Under the pieces are notes generated by a model, which was given only the letters and a program-made list of their open reading frames with translations, was not told where the DNA came from and made no database searches. Of a DNA stretch of 64,000 nucleotides, positions 34,978 to 44,565 are shown piece by piece; within the stretch, counting starts at the first letter, position 1; each line of letters starts with the position of its first letter. Location of the stretch: the NCBI RefSeq assembly GCF_020687765.1, contig NZ_JAJEWJ010000005.1, forward strand, positions 124,001-188,000, in the 5' to 3' direction. The DNA comes from Sphingobacterium sp. FBM7-1. Its GTDB lineage: Bacteria; Bacteroidota; Bacteroidia; Sphingobacteriales; Sphingobacteriaceae. The position numbers were made by a program, and so were the translations under genes.

Positions 34978-37788
34978 CTATGCTTCTTTGAAAATGAGAT
35001 GATTTTTTAGATACTTCCCGGTATAAGATTCCTCACAGTTCACCAAATCTTCTGGTGTGCCTTCGAAAACAATCTTTCCACCGTTATTTCCTCCCTCTGG
35101 GCCAATGTCAATAACCCAATCAGCCGTTTTTATCATCTCCATATTGTGCTCAATGACCAGAATGCTGTTGCCCAAGGCAATCAACGCATCAAAAGCCTTT
35201 AGCAACTTATGGATGTCGTGAAAATGCAGTCCAGTTGTCGGCTCGTCAAAAATGAAAAGTGTTTTTTTATTGTTATTACCTTTTATTAAAAAAGAGGCAA
35301 GTTTGATACGCTGTGCTTCCCCTCCAGACAAAGTACTTGACGGTTGCCCCAGTTTGACGTAGCCCAGACCAACGTCCTGCAACGGTTTAATTTTTGCGAT
35401 GATTTTGGGAGCATCATCAAAAAACACCATTGCCTCATCCACACTAAGGTCCAAAACATCGGCTACCGATTTACCTTTATATTGCACATCCAGCACATGT
35501 TGTTTAAATCGCTTACCACCGCAAGCTTCACAAGGCAGGACAATATCGGCCATAAATTGCATCTCGATTTTGACCTCACCATCCCCTTGACACACATCGC
35601 AGCGACCACCTTCGACATTAAAAGAAAACGCAGCCGGTTTTAGTCCCGCTGCCTTTGCCGCGGGCAGATTCGCATACACCGCCCGAATCTCATCCCAACC
35701 TTTCACATAAGTCACCGGGTTAGAGCGTGAAGATCGGCCGATCGGGTTTTGGTCGATCATTTCAATTTGCTCAATACGCGTGATGTCTCCTTCCAAACTA
35801 TCGAAAGCGCCGGTTTGTTCTCCGCTATAATTACCGATTGCTTTTTGTAAAGCTGGATAAAGCACGCGTTTGATAAGCGATGTCTTACCCGAACCAGACA
35901 CCCCAGTCACCACGGTGAATACATTTAACGGAAACGTTGCGTCGATTCCGTTAAGGTTGTTTTCCCGGGCACCTTTCACGGTAATAGCATCGCGCCATTT
36001 GCGCCGTGTTTTGGGTGTAGGAATGTTCCGTTCACCGTTTAGGTACTGCCCTGTTAAACTATTTTTGTCCTGGATGATTTCAGCATAAGTTCCTGCGAAA
36101 ACGAGTTGCCCTCCATTTATTCCCGCCTCTGGCCCAATGTCGACCAGATAATCCGCAGCTTCCATCATCTCCTGCTCATGCTCTACGACGATAACCGTAT
36201 TACCTACGTCACGTAGTGATTTCAACACGCCGATCAGTTGTTGTGTGTCGCGCGGATGCAGACCAATACTCGGTTCGTCCAACACATAGATGGAGCCGAC
36301 GAGGGAACTTCCCAACGATGTAGCTAAATTGATGCGTTGTGATTCTCCGCCCGAGAGTGTATTACTTAAGCGATTCAGCGTGAGGTAGCTTAGACCTACA
36401 TCGCATAAAAACTGAAGTCGGCTTATGATCTCGGCCAGCAGGCGCTTCGCAATCCGCTGTTCGTGTTTGGAGAGTTGCAGATCTTTAAAGAACCGCAGCG
36501 CGTCTCGCAGCGGTAACAAGACAATATCCGTAATTGATTTATTTCCCACCTTGACATAGGTTGCATCCTTACGCAGACGCGACCCCTTACAATCCGGACA
36601 ATCTGTTTTTCCCCGATAACGCGATAACATCACACGGTATTGTATCTTATAAGTTTGTTGTTCCAGTTCTTCAAAGAACTGATTCAACCCGCCAAAATAT
36701 GCGTTACCTGTCCATAACAGCTCCTGCTGGGCAGGTGTGAGATCGCTATAAGAACGATGGATAGGGAAATCAAATTTCAGCGCATTCTGTACTAAGCGGT
36801 TCAGCCACTCACCCATTTTTTCTCCCCGCCAAGGAGCTATAGCACCATCGTATACCGAACGGCTTTTATCCGGAACAACCAGGTCAGCGTCTATACCAAT
36901 AACCTTGCCATATCCCTCACAACGTTTACAAGCGCCATAAGGATTATTGAAACTGAAAAAATTGGGGGTAGGTTCTTCGAACAGGATGCCGTCCAGTTCA
37001 AATTTGTCAGAATAATGTTTATGTTCACCATCGGTTTCAACGTAGCATTCCCCTTTACCTTCGAAAAAAGCCGTTTGTAACGAATCGGCAATACGACTGC
37101 TCGTTTCGTCTTCTTTATCCAACCGAATGCGGTCCACGACAATCTTTACATCTCCTTCCTTGAAATCTTTATTGGAAATGTTGGTGTCTTCAATAATGGT
37201 TTCAATCTTCTGAATTTTGTCTTCAAAAAGTACCCGTACAAATCCCTTTTGGAGGAGAAGTGACAACTCCTCTTTTAACTTTCGTTTATTGATAGGGATA
37301 AGCGTTGCAAAAATCGTAACCGTGGTGTCCTCCGGATAAGTCATCAGCTCATCGATAATGGAAGAAATGGTGTCTTTAGTAACCTCCTTACCCGAGATGG
37401 GCGAGAAGGTCTTGCCGATCCGCGCATATAGCAGTTTAAGATAATCGTATATCTCTGTCGAGGTGCCAACCGTAGAACGAGGATTGGACGTAATCACTTT
37501 CTGTTCAATAGCAATTGCCGGAGCAATGCCCTTAATATAATCTACTTCGGGCTTGTGCATACGTCCCATAAACTGCCGGGCATACGAAGATAAACTTTCC
37601 ACGTAGCGCCGCTGTCCTTCCGCATATAAGGTATCAAAGGCAAGGGAGGATTTCCCAGAACCAGACATGCCCGTAACGACGATCAGTTTATTTTTAGGAA
37701 TATCAACATCGATGTTTTTCAGATTGTTGACCCGTGCACCCTTGATTTGGATAAACGATTTCGCGTTTTGTTCCGATTTTTTTGACAT
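34978..37788 (-). CDS. uvrA: Excinuclease ABC subunit A
   Basis: DNA damage-recognition ATPase of nucleotide excision repair; dimerises and loads UvrB. The 936 residues fit the family. Both ATPase heads are visible: Walker [10 protein letters not shown] and GVSGSGKTS, signatures [12 protein letters not shown] and [12 protein letters not shown]. Zinc-finger cysteines occur in [27 protein letters not shown] and CEACGGKR. I chose the ATG at 37788 (MSKKSEQ) rather than the TTG three codons upstream. The last residues ([11 protein letters not shown]) are encoded by the segment that is repeated at 4848, so the present gene end may come from the island. Confidence 0.97.
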   Translation of the reverse strand: MSKKSEQNAKSFIQIKGARVNNLKNIDVDIPKNKLIVVTGMSGSGKSSLAFDTLYAEGQRRYVESLSSYARQFMGRMHKPEVDYIKGIAPAIAIEQKVITSNPRSTVGTSTEIYDYLKLLYARIGKTFSPISGKEVTKDTISSIIDELMTYPEDTTVTIFATLIPINKRKLKEELSLLLQKGFVRVLFEDKIQKIETIIEDTNISNKDFKEGDVKIVVDRIRLDKEDETSSRIADSLQTAFFEGKGECYVETDGEHKHYSDKFELDGILFEEPTPNFFSFNNPYGACKRCEGYGKVIGIDADLVVPDKSRSVYDGAIAPWRGEKMGEWLNRLVQNALKFDFPIHRSYSDLTPAQQELLWTGNAYFGGLNQFFEELEQQTYKIQYRVMLSRYRGKTDCPDCKGSRLRKDATYVKVGNKSITDIVLLPLRDALRFFKDLQLSKHEQRIAKRLLAEIISRLQFLCDVGLSYLTLNRLSNTLSGGESQRINLATSLGSSLVGSIYVLDEPSIGLHPRDTQQLIGVLKSLRDVGNTVIVVEHEQEMMEAADYLVDIGPEAGINGGQLVFAGTYAEIIQDKNSLTGQYLNGERNIPTPKTRRKWRDAITVKGARENNLNGIDATFPLNVFTVVTGVSGSGKTSLIKRVLYPALQKAIGNYSGEQTGAFDSLEGDITRIEQIEMIDQNPIGRSSRSNPVTYVKGWDEIRAVYANLPAAKAAGLKPAAFSFNVEGGRCDVCQGDGEVKIEMQFMADIVLPCEACGGKRFKQHVLDVQYKGKSVADVLDLSVDEAMVFFDDAPKIIAKIKPLQDVGLGYVKLGQPSSTLSGGEAQRIKLASFLIKGNNNKKTLFIFDEPTTGLHFHDIHKLLKAFDALIALGNSILVIEHNMEMIKTADWVIDIGPEGGNNGGKIVFEGTPEDLVNCEESYTGKYLKNHLIFKEA
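34997..35031. repeat. Right direct repeat: uvrA 3' end (att-like)
   Basis: Second copy of the 35-bp segment at 4848-4882, in the same orientation, one mismatch. It lies wholly within the uvrA coding sequence and ends 19 bp before the stop codon. With the left copy it brackets 30.1 kb containing every carbohydrate gene of the window. Confidence 0.85.
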
Positions 37789-37794
37789 AACCCA

Positions 37795-37802
37795 CAAAGG
37801 TA
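37795..37802 (-). promoter_or_regulatory. uvrA promoter -7 box
   Basis: On the minus strand this reads TACCTTTG, a full TAnnTTTG match, and ends 6 bp before the ATG at 37788. The transcript would be nearly leaderless. Confidence 0.45.
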
Positions 37803-37807
37803 AGGAT

Positions 37808-37841
37808 TTTGTCTGACTCTAATTTGGAATCCCTATCTTTG
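37808..37841 (+). promoter_or_regulatory. Promoter of the M3 peptidase gene
   Basis: TTTG at 37808-37811 and TATCTTTG at 37834-37841 are 22 bp apart, close to the Bacteroidota -33/-7 arrangement. The leader to the start at 37863 is about 15-20 nt. It overlaps the divergent uvrA promoter. Confidence 0.6.
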
Positions 37842-37862
37842 CCACAAACTAAACAACGAGGA

Positions 37863-39977
37863 ATGATTAAATTAAAATTATTACCATTTTGTATCGTGGC
37901 TACGGTAGTTGTGGGATGCCAACAGGCAGATAACGCGCAGGATACCAATAACCCGTTGCTATCGACTTACGAAACGCCATTTCAAGTACCGCCATTCAAC
38001 AAAATTAAGAATGAGCATTTCCGGCCAGCATTTAAGGTGGCTTTAGAACAACACAATCAGGAGATTGATGCTATCGTAAACGATCCACAAGACCCAACTT
38101 TCGAGAACACCATCGTCGCATTGGAAAATGCCGGAAGCGTGCTGGGGAATGTCTCCCGCGTGTTCTTCAATCTCAATTCAGCCCATACCAATGATTCGAT
38201 TCAGGCCATTGCTAAAGATATGGCTCCGGTATTGTCTGCCCATGGAGATGAAATTTCGCTGAACGAAAAATTGTTTGCCCGCGTAAAAAAAGTATATGAC
38301 GGTCGCACCGATTTAGCGTTGGATGGAGAAGACACTAAATTATTGGAAGAAACCTATAAAAGTTTTGTCCGTTCCGGTGCGAATCTTTCGGAAAGCGACA
38401 AAGAAACGCTCAAGAAAATAAATGCAGAGTTATCTGTGCTCACTAATGATTTTGGACAAAACTTATTGGCCGAGACCAACGCTTATGAGCTCGTTGTAGA
38501 GAACGAAGAAGACCTTGCCGGACTTCCCGACGCATTAAAACAGGCTGCTGCGGATGTTGCAGCTGAAAAAGGTAAAAAAGGGAAGTGGGTATTCACACTT
38601 CAAAACCCTTCCGTGATGCCATTTTTACAATATGCCGATAACCGTGCCCTGCGTAAAGATATCTGGGATGCTTATCAGCTGCGCGGAAATAACGACAACG
38701 TTAACGACAATAAAAAGTTGCTTCGTAAAACAGCTAATCTACGGTTGGAGAAAGCAAAATTATTAGGATACAGTTCGCACGCGGCATATGTGCTGGAAGA
38801 ATCCATGGCCGAAAATCCAACCAATGTATACGCTTTATTAAACAAAATCTGGACCCCCGCATTAGCAAAAGCGCAGGCAGAAGCGGCCGACATCCAAAAG
38901 GAGATTGAAGCGCAGGGTGGAGATTTCCAAGTTGCTCCTTATGATTGGAGATACTATCAGGAGAAAATCCGTAAAGCGAAATACGCGCTAAATGAAGAAG
39001 AGATTAAACCCTATTTTAGTTTAGCAGCGGTACGTCAAGGTGCTTTTGAAACGGCGACTAAATTATTTGGTTTAAGCTTCGTTGCTTTGAGTAATGTGCC
39101 TACTTATCATGAAGAAGTAGAAGTCTATGAAGTGAAAGACGGCGATGGAAAGCATTTAGGCCTGCTCTACGCGGATTTCTTCCCAAGAGAGTCTAAAAGA
39201 GGAGGTGCCTGGATGACCTCCTATCGTTCACAGCATACAAAAGCCGGCGAACGCGTAGCACCGGTAATCTCTATCGTATGTAATTTCACGAAACCCGTAG
39301 GTGATGCGCCGGCCTTATTGACCTTTGACGAGGCTAGTACGCTATTCCACGAATTCGGGCACGCATTGCACGGTCTGTTGTCAGACGTAAAATACCGGAG
39401 CTTAGCAGGTACATCTGTGTCCCGCGATTTCGTAGAATTACCATCACAGGTGATGGAAAATTGGGCTGCAGCCCCTGAAGTATTGAAGACCTATGCTAAA
39501 CATTATCAAACAGGAGAAGCTATTCCAGATACATTGATCGCAAAGATGGAACAAGCGGGCACCTTTGATCAAGGATTTGCAACCGTGGAGTATGTGGCAG
39601 CGTCTTTATTAGATTTGGATTATCATGCTACCACAAAACCGATCGAAGACGATGTGAATGCTTTTGAATCAGCGGGAATGCAGAAAATCGGATTGATCGA
39701 TGCGATTATCCCACGCTACAGAAGCACCTACTTCCAACACATTTTTGCAGGAGGATATTCCGCAGGCTATTACGCATATATTTGGGCAGAAGTGCTGGAT
39801 TCCGATGCTTTTGCAGCCTTCAAAGAGAAAGGTCTTTTCGATCCGGCTACGGCCACTTCTTTCCGCAAACATATCCTAGAAAAAGGGGGAACCGGCAACC
39901 CGGCTGAAATGTACCGACAGTTTAGGGGCAAAGATCCCGATCCGGTGCATCTTATGAAAAAACGCGGATTAAATTAA
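37863..39977 (+). CDS. M3 family metallopeptidase (peptidyl-dipeptidase Dcp-like) lipoprotein
   Basis: A 704-residue zinc peptidase with the motif FHEFGHALHG (HExxH) and downstream Glu in the SRDFVELPSQVMENW segment, typical of the M3A oligopeptidase/Dcp group. The leader LLPFCIVATVVVGCQQ has a lipobox, so it is exported and lipid-anchored, unlike cytoplasmic E. coli Dcp. The start at 37863 (MIKLKLLPF) puts the signal peptide at the N-terminus; an upstream in-frame start would add 18 residues before it. It degrades peptides, perhaps in the periplasm. A strong bidirectional terminator follows. Confidence 0.92.
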   Translation: MIKLKLLPFCIVATVVVGCQQADNAQDTNNPLLSTYETPFQVPPFNKIKNEHFRPAFKVALEQHNQEIDAIVNDPQDPTFENTIVALENAGSVLGNVSRVFFNLNSAHTNDSIQAIAKDMAPVLSAHGDEISLNEKLFARVKKVYDGRTDLALDGEDTKLLEETYKSFVRSGANLSESDKETLKKINAELSVLTNDFGQNLLAETNAYELVVENEEDLAGLPDALKQAAADVAAEKGKKGKWVFTLQNPSVMPFLQYADNRALRKDIWDAYQLRGNNDNVNDNKKLLRKTANLRLEKAKLLGYSSHAAYVLEESMAENPTNVYALLNKIWTPALAKAQAEAADIQKEIEAQGGDFQVAPYDWRYYQEKIRKAKYALNEEEIKPYFSLAAVRQGAFETATKLFGLSFVALSNVPTYHEEVEVYEVKDGDGKHLGLLYADFFPRESKRGGAWMTSYRSQHTKAGERVAPVISIVCNFTKPVGDAPALLTFDEASTLFHEFGHALHGLLSDVKYRSLAGTSVSRDFVELPSQVMENWAAAPEVLKTYAKHYQTGEAIPDTLIAKMEQAGTFDQGFATVEYVAASLLDLDYHATTKPIEDDVNAFESAGMQKIGLIDAIIPRYRSTYFQHIFAGGYSAGYYAYIWAEVLDSDAFAAFKEKGLFDPATATSFRKHILEKGGTGNPAEMYRQFRGKDPDPVHLMKKRGLN

Positions 39978-40020
39978 ACAAACGAAAAAGCAGCCTTAAA
40001 GGCTGCTTTTTCGTTTGTTT
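39976..40020. terminator. Strong bidirectional terminator
   Basis: A perfect 20-bp stem (39976-39995 with 40001-40020) with a 5-nt loop; the core is AAAAAGCAGCC/GGCTGCTTTTT. It lies between the convergent M3 peptidase and ABC transporter genes and touches both stop codons. Confidence 0.92.
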
Positions 40021-41846
40021 TATATCCCTAATGAGTTAAACTGTAAATCGTACAGCTTTTTATAATAGCCATCTTCAATAGCTAACAGCTCCTTGTGCGT
40101 TCCGACTTCCTTAATCTCTCCTCTGTCAAACACAATAATTTTATCGGCCTTTTGAATAGTAGACAGTCGGTGTGCGATAACAATCGCCGTCCGGCCTATC
40201 ATCATCTTTTCAATGGCGCTTTGTATAAGTAATTCCGTCTCCGTATCGATCGATGAGGTCGCTTCATCAAGGATCAATATCGCCGGATCGTGTACTAATG
40301 CCCGGATAAAAGAAATTAACTGTGCCTGCCCCGCGGAGAGTGTTGCTCCGCGCTCCTGCACCTGATAGTCAAATCCTCCCGGCAACCGCATAATAAAGTC
40401 ATAAGCCCCGACTTTTTTGGCGGCTTCCATTACCTCTTCCGCGGTGATAGCCGGGTTATACAAGGCGATGTTATTGAAAATAGTATCCGAGAAGAGGAAT
40501 ACGTCTTGTAAAACTGTCGCAATATGCTGACGGATGGCGTGGAGCTTGTAATCGCGGATATCGGTTCCGTCCAGTAAAATGCGTCCCCGTTGTATTTCAT
40601 AGAAACGACTTAGTATATTGATTGTAGAAGACTTTCCCGCGCCAGTCGCACCTACTAGAGCCAAAGTCTCTCCCGATTGAACTCGAAAACTAACGTCTTT
40701 CAATACCCATTTCGCCGAGGAAACACTGTCATTTTCTGAAGCAGGTGAGCTCCCTGTTGTCGCTCCGTCCGAATCTTGATTATACGTAAACCAGACCCCC
40801 TCAAATTCGATTTCACCACGGATACTTTCCGGTGCCAAAACACCGTTATCCGGAGTAAACTCTTTCGTGTCCAGCACATCAAATACCCGCTCTGCAGAGA
40901 CCATACCCATTTGTAGGGTATTGAATTTATCAATCAGTTCACGTATCGGACGGAAAATCATATTGATGTACATCAGAAAAGCGACCACGACACCCGGCGA
41001 GATCGTGTTGGCCAGAATCTGCTTCGACCCATACCAAACCAATAGCCCGATCGCAATAGCAAGGATAATCTCCAACACCGGAAAAAAAATAGAGAAATAC
41101 CAGTTCGCGCGAATATGTGCGTCGCGGTGCATCCGGTTGGCAGCTTTAAATTTCCCCATTTCCTGCTCTTCGCGCGCGAAATACTGGATAATTGCCATGC
41201 CGCTGATATGTTCCTGCAAAAAAGTATTGAGGTTGGACACCCAAGTGCGTACATCCACAAACGCCGATTTCATCGACTCCTTAAAAATGTAAGTTGCCCA
41301 AATGAGGATGGGCATCGGAATGAGCACGATGAGTGTCAATTTCCAATCCGTGTAAAACATCACACCAAAAATTACGATCAGCTGTAGCAGGTCGCCGATA
41401 ATCTGTATCAATCCCTGCGAAAAAATATTGGAGATAGTTTCCAGATCAGAGATAGTGCGCGTAATCAACCTACCAATAGGCGTATTATCAAAATACTTTA
41501 GTCGGAGATTAATGATGTGGTTGAAGACCTGAATGCGGATATCGCGGATCACGTTCTGGCCTAGCACATTCGTCGCCAAGGTGTGGTAGTAGCGGATCAC
41601 CGTCTGGACAACCAACAGGGCGATCATCGCAATGAGCATCCAAGTAAGACCCGACGCATCTGTCCTCAAAATATACTTATCTATTGTATATTCCACGAGC
41701 ATAGGCAGTGCGGGAGCGACAGCCGCTAAGAGGACGGTCAATATAACCGAAGTCCAGAAAATACCTTTATATGGACTCATGTAGCGAGCCATGCGCTCCA
41801 GAAGTTTTGTGTTGTAGGTTTTGCCTGTTACTTTTTGTTCGCTCAA
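40020..41846 (-). CDS. ABC transporter ATP-binding/permease protein (MsbA/MdlB-like)
   Basis: A 608-residue half-transporter: six membrane helices in the first 320 residues, then an ATPase domain with Walker A GATGAGKSS, Walker B AILILDEATSS and the H-loop VIAHRLST. The signature reads LSAGQ rather than LSGGQ. An insertion rich in Ser/Asp follows the first strand of the ATPase domain. It probably exports a lipid, peptide or drug as a dimer; no partner gene is adjacent. Its start overlaps the truA stop by 4 bp, so it is translated after truA. Confidence 0.9.
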   Translation of the reverse strand: MSEQKVTGKTYNTKLLERMARYMSPYKGIFWTSVILTVLLAAVAPALPMLVEYTIDKYILRTDASGLTWMLIAMIALLVVQTVIRYYHTLATNVLGQNVIRDIRIQVFNHIINLRLKYFDNTPIGRLITRTISDLETISNIFSQGLIQIIGDLLQLIVIFGVMFYTDWKLTLIVLIPMPILIWATYIFKESMKSAFVDVRTWVSNLNTFLQEHISGMAIIQYFAREEQEMGKFKAANRMHRDAHIRANWYFSIFFPVLEIILAIAIGLLVWYGSKQILANTISPGVVVAFLMYINMIFRPIRELIDKFNTLQMGMVSAERVFDVLDTKEFTPDNGVLAPESIRGEIEFEGVWFTYNQDSDGATTGSSPASENDSVSSAKWVLKDVSFRVQSGETLALVGATGAGKSSTINILSRFYEIQRGRILLDGTDIRDYKLHAIRQHIATVLQDVFLFSDTIFNNIALYNPAITAEEVMEAAKKVGAYDFIMRLPGGFDYQVQERGATLSAGQAQLISFIRALVHDPAILILDEATSSIDTETELLIQSAIEKMMIGRTAIVIAHRLSTIQKADKIIVFDRGEIKEVGTHKELLAIEDGYYKKLYDLQFNSLGI

Positions 41847-42610
41847 AATATATTGTCAATATAAGGATAAACAACTTTTGTTAAATAAAGACCGTGCGCT
41901 GGTACCGAAGTACCCGCATGTGAACGATCCTTGCTGCTAATAATCTCCAGTATAGCTTCCGGTGTTTTTTTCTTCAGCCCAATGTCCAATAAGGTCCCCA
42001 CAATTGCCCGCACCATATTTCGCAGAAAACGATTTGCGCGGATATGGAAAACGAGGCCGTTTTCTGTCTCCCCCCAGTAAGCTTCCTTCACCGTGCAGAT
42101 ATTCGTAAATACCTGCGTGTGACTTTTAGAGAAACAACTAAAATCTTGTGTGCCGATCAAAAAAGTTGCCGCACGGTTCATGAGAGCTATGTCGGGCATC
42201 TCCCGAAGTTGCCAGGAACGGAATACGAGAAATGGATCTTTCTTAAAGTGAAGATGATATTCGTACGCTCTTTCCGTCGCGTCGAACCGGGCGTGCGCAT
42301 CATTTGCCACCGCAAAAATACGATGTACAGCAATATCTGGAGGAAGCAGTGAATTCAAGGAGTGGAGAAAACGGCTTTCATTCCGCGTGCGATCCAACGG
42401 TATATCCAGATGGACGAATAGCTGCTTCGCGTGCACCCCCGTATCTGTTCTGCCTGCGCCGATAGTCTCTATAGTCCCGCCCAGCATCTTACCCAGCGCT
42501 TCGTTCAGTTTCTGTTGTACCGAAACCGCATTATCTTGGACCTGCCAGCCGTGATAAGCCGTCCCGTCATATGCAATTTCCAGAAAAAAACGTTGTAAAG
42601 TATCTTCCAC
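41843..42610 (-). CDS. truA: tRNA pseudouridine(38-40) synthase
   Basis: A 255-residue enzyme that makes pseudouridine in the anticodon arm (positions 38-40). The catalytic Asp is residue 56 in GAGRTDTGVHAKQ. FFLEIAYDGTAYHGWQVQ and FLRNMVRAIVGTLLDIG are typical start and end segments. The start codon is GTG at 42610; no better codon is available nearby. A -7 box (42615-42622, minus strand) ends only 4 bp before it. The gene overlaps the ABC transporter downstream. Confidence 0.95.
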   Translation of the reverse strand: MEDTLQRFFLEIAYDGTAYHGWQVQDNAVSVQQKLNEALGKMLGGTIETIGAGRTDTGVHAKQLFVHLDIPLDRTRNESRFLHSLNSLLPPDIAVHRIFAVANDAHARFDATERAYEYHLHFKKDPFLVFRSWQLREMPDIALMNRAATFLIGTQDFSCFSKSHTQVFTNICTVKEAYWGETENGLVFHIRANRFLRNMVRAIVGTLLDIGLKKKTPEAILEIISSKDRSHAGTSVPAHGLYLTKVVYPYIDNIF

Positions 42611-42614
42611 ATGA

Positions 42615-42622
42615 CAAAGTTA
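42615..42622 (-). promoter_or_regulatory. truA promoter -7 box
   Basis: On the minus strand it reads TAACTTTG, a TAnnTTTG match, 4 bp before the GTG start. Transcription would begin at or inside the start codon region. Confidence 0.45.
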
Positions 42623-42632
42623 CTTCTTTTCT

Positions 42633-42932
42633 TTACTTTTTTTCCCTCAAAAAAAGTAATAAAAAAACCGACCAACGGGAGCTCATGAACATCAACGTAA
42701 ACACGGGTTCATAAATCGTTGTTTCAAATATTTGAGGAATGTAAAAACTTGTTCCAGCATTACCCATTATCTGATCGCTGTTATTTAGGCATTATACAAT
42801 TGCACTATCCTTTATTAACACTAAATGTCGCATCCAGGTATTTGAGGTATGTAGAAACCCGTCCTTAGTACTATCCATTATCTCAAATATCTGAGGCGAC
42901 GAGTTTTTGGTTCTTTTCACGGGGAAAAGAAC
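42633..42932. repeat. Divergent intergenic repeat element A
   Basis: This fills the truA/DUF4293 divergent spacer. The left boundary is a perfect hairpin (TTACTTTTTTT, 42633-42643, with its complement 42649-42659). AACCGACCAACGGGAGCTC at 42666 follows. Two related subunits start near 42725 and 42835; the second has a 12-bp stem (42835-42846 with 42882-42893, one G:T). GGCGACGAG is at 42895, and the right hairpin is GTTCTTTTC/GAAAAGAAC (42910-42918, 42924-42932). Related elements lie at 53.7 and 59.0 kb. Confidence 0.6.
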
Positions 42933-42942
42933 ATAAAAGAAT

Positions 42943-42950
42943 TATCTTTG
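42943..42950 (+). promoter_or_regulatory. -7 box for the DUF4293 gene
   Basis: TATCTTTG, full match to TAnnTTTG, 23 bp before the ATG at 42974, just outside repeat element A. Confidence 0.5.
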
Positions 42951-42973
42951 TTAAACTAGAATAAAGTTTAGTT

Positions 42974-43447
42974 ATGATTCAACGTATTCAAACATTATGG
43001 CTGTTAGCTGCCGCTGTTATTTTACTGGGGCTTTTTGTTTTTCCATTTGTAAGTTTTATTGACCTCGTTGGGCTGGGCAAGCAAATTTACGTTACCGGTA
43101 TATATTCGTCAAACAACAATGATACTGTTCGCGAGTCTAGCTCAATTGTGCTGGCGATTTACGCAGGTATTGTGACGATAATTCCCTTATTAATCGTTTT
43201 CCAGTACAAGAATCGTAAACGTCAGGTTCTTTATGTTTTGATCGAGATCGCGCTTATTGTGCTATTGGGCGTATGGATGTGGAGTACTGCAAACGCTACG
43301 CTAGGCGTTATCAGCCAAAGCGTCAGGGCCGGGAATATCGGAGTGGGATTTTTCCTTTTGCCTATCGCGATAATCTTTCTAGGAATGGCTGTAGGAGGGA
43401 TCCGTAAAGATGAGAAATTGATTAAATCAGCCGATCGTTTGCGATGA
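42974..43447 (+). CDS. DUF4293 family membrane protein
   Basis: A 157-residue inner-membrane protein with four hydrophobic helices (about residues 6-30, 58-77, 84-104 and 122-142). The opening MIQRIQTLWLLAAAVILLGL and the four-helix layout match DUF4293, a Bacteroidota family of unknown function often encoded near the transcription terminator gene rho or housekeeping loci. Its stop overlaps the start of the next gene (ATGA), so the two are coupled. Confidence 0.8.
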   Translation: MIQRIQTLWLLAAAVILLGLFVFPFVSFIDLVGLGKQIYVTGIYSSNNNDTVRESSSIVLAIYAGIVTIIPLLIVFQYKNRKRQVLYVLIEIALIVLLGVWMWSTANATLGVISQSVRAGNIGVGFFLLPIAIIFLGMAVGGIRKDEKLIKSADRLR

Positions 43448-43908
43448 GAAACTGGAGGTCTTTGCTGTCTTTAACTTTTTGTATCCTGCTGTCCGGCTGT
43501 CTTGTTGCACAGGAACAAAACGAACATACCCTAATAAACATAAAGGATAACATACAGGTTGATGTCAAGAACGTATCGACAAAAAGCCACAGCGACACCC
43601 TATCCGTCGAGCTATTTCTCATCTCTTACCAAATGGACCCGCGGGAATTCAAGCTGAATACCTATGCCACACAGGTGATAGACAGTGCCGGCAATAATCA
43701 TCTGTTCGCTAACATACAGATGGGACGCGTACAAGTGAGGTTGACGGATCAACAAAACTATCTACACTACTTGTTAGAAGAAGATGTGCCTGTCCCGCTC
43801 ACTATAGAGATCGGTAACTGGAAAGGTAAGAAAGCATCCGCAGTACGATTGGTTTTTGAAGACAGTGCGGAGGAGGGAAAGTTTATAACACAAGAGGTTG
43901 GCTTATAG
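43444..43908 (+). CDS. Hypothetical exported protein
   Basis: A 154-residue protein that I do not recognise. It has a signal peptide ending FCILLSGCLVAQ, which could act as a lipobox (LSGC). The mature part is beta-rich and polar (LINIKDNIQVDVKNVST, DTLSVELFLISYQMD, VPVPLTIEIGNWKGKK), suggesting one immunoglobulin-like domain. It overlaps the DUF4293 gene by 4 bp. Its stop codon lies inside the hairpin of the following terminator. Confidence 0.6.
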   Translation: MRNWRSLLSLTFCILLSGCLVAQEQNEHTLINIKDNIQVDVKNVSTKSHSDTLSVELFLISYQMDPREFKLNTYATQVIDSAGNNHLFANIQMGRVQVRLTDQQNYLHYLLEEDVPVPLTIEIGNWKGKKASAVRLVFEDSAEEGKFITQEVGL

Positions 43909-43923
43909 CCAACCTCTTTTTTC
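43892..43923 (+). terminator. Terminator overlapping the stop codon
   Basis: An 11-bp stem (43892-43902 with 43908-43918; AAGAGGTTGGC/GCCAACCTCTT) with loop TTATA and a T run. The TAG stop is at 43906-43908, partly in the loop. Confidence 0.88.
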
Positions 43924-43927
43924 TTTC

Positions 43928-44467
43928 TTATCTGGAATACCGAAACTGTTGCTTATCCATTAAGCCCATCTGGTTTTTCATCATTTTTATCTGATCGGCA
44001 AGCAATTTGTTTTTGTCCGCCTTTTTAGCTTCTGCCAGCAGCTTTTCTGCCTCCCGTTTATTGCGTTTTGCCATGGCTACACCTGCTAGGCTTAGCTTTG
44101 CCAAAGCAATATTATGACTCATGTGAAGGCCCAGCGATAAAGCTTTCTTGAAGTATTTTTCGGACTGCAATGGTGCCCGTTGAGATTCCATAATACCCAA
44201 CAACATATGATAATAACCATGCTGAGCACTGATTAGCTGCTTTTCGTAGTGCTTAATGTTTTTTAACCACTGCTCCGCTTTAACCATGTTCTCTTTTCTG
44301 AGGTACCATTGTGCGATGAGCATATTCTCGTTGAAGAATACGGTAACCCAGGCCAAAATGGTAATAAAAATTCCCAAAATACCCCATCCCCAATGACCGA
44401 ACCAGAATAACGCTACCGTTCCGATTAAAAGAAGGCTGCTAAGGATAATACGAACTATATTTGACAT
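43928..44467 (-). CDS. Membrane protein with TPR-like C-terminal region
   Basis: A 179-residue protein. The start at 44467 (MSNIVRIILSS) is chosen because it directly precedes two adjacent membrane helices (about residues 4-25 and 30-50). The cytoplasmic part has helical repeats (AEQWLKNIKHYEKQLISAQHG-like, split as AEQWLKNIKHY and AQHGYYHMLLGIMES; SEKYFKKALSLG) resembling tetratricopeptide repeats, then a Lys-rich helix. Function is unknown; it may be a scaffold. It is divergent from ung with a 98-bp spacer. Confidence 0.65.
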   Translation of the reverse strand: MSNIVRIILSSLLLIGTVALFWFGHWGWGILGIFITILAWVTVFFNENMLIAQWYLRKENMVKAEQWLKNIKHYEKQLISAQHGYYHMLLGIMESQRAPLQSEKYFKKALSLGLHMSHNIALAKLSLAGVAMAKRNKREAEKLLAEAKKADKNKLLADQIKMMKNQMGLMDKQQFRYSR

Positions 44468-44528
44468 ATATTTAAGCGTAAATGAACTGTCTGCAAATAT
44501 CCGGTTATTTTGGAGCTTATCCAACTCG

Positions 44529-44561
44529 TTTGCGCGATAAAATTGTAAAATTGTATGTTTG
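44529..44561 (+). promoter_or_regulatory. ung promoter (TTTG-N21-TATGTTTG)
   Basis: TTTG at 44529-44532 and TATGTTTG at 44554-44561 are spaced 21 bp, a textbook Bacteroidota -33/-7 pair. The ATG follows the -7 box by only 4 bp, so the mRNA is probably leaderless. Confidence 0.65.
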
Positions 44562-44565
44562 TACT

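Noticed and set aside
44482..44565. N-terminal extension of Ung
   Set aside because: The extra codons cover a well-formed promoter and have no counterpart in uracil-DNA glycosylases.
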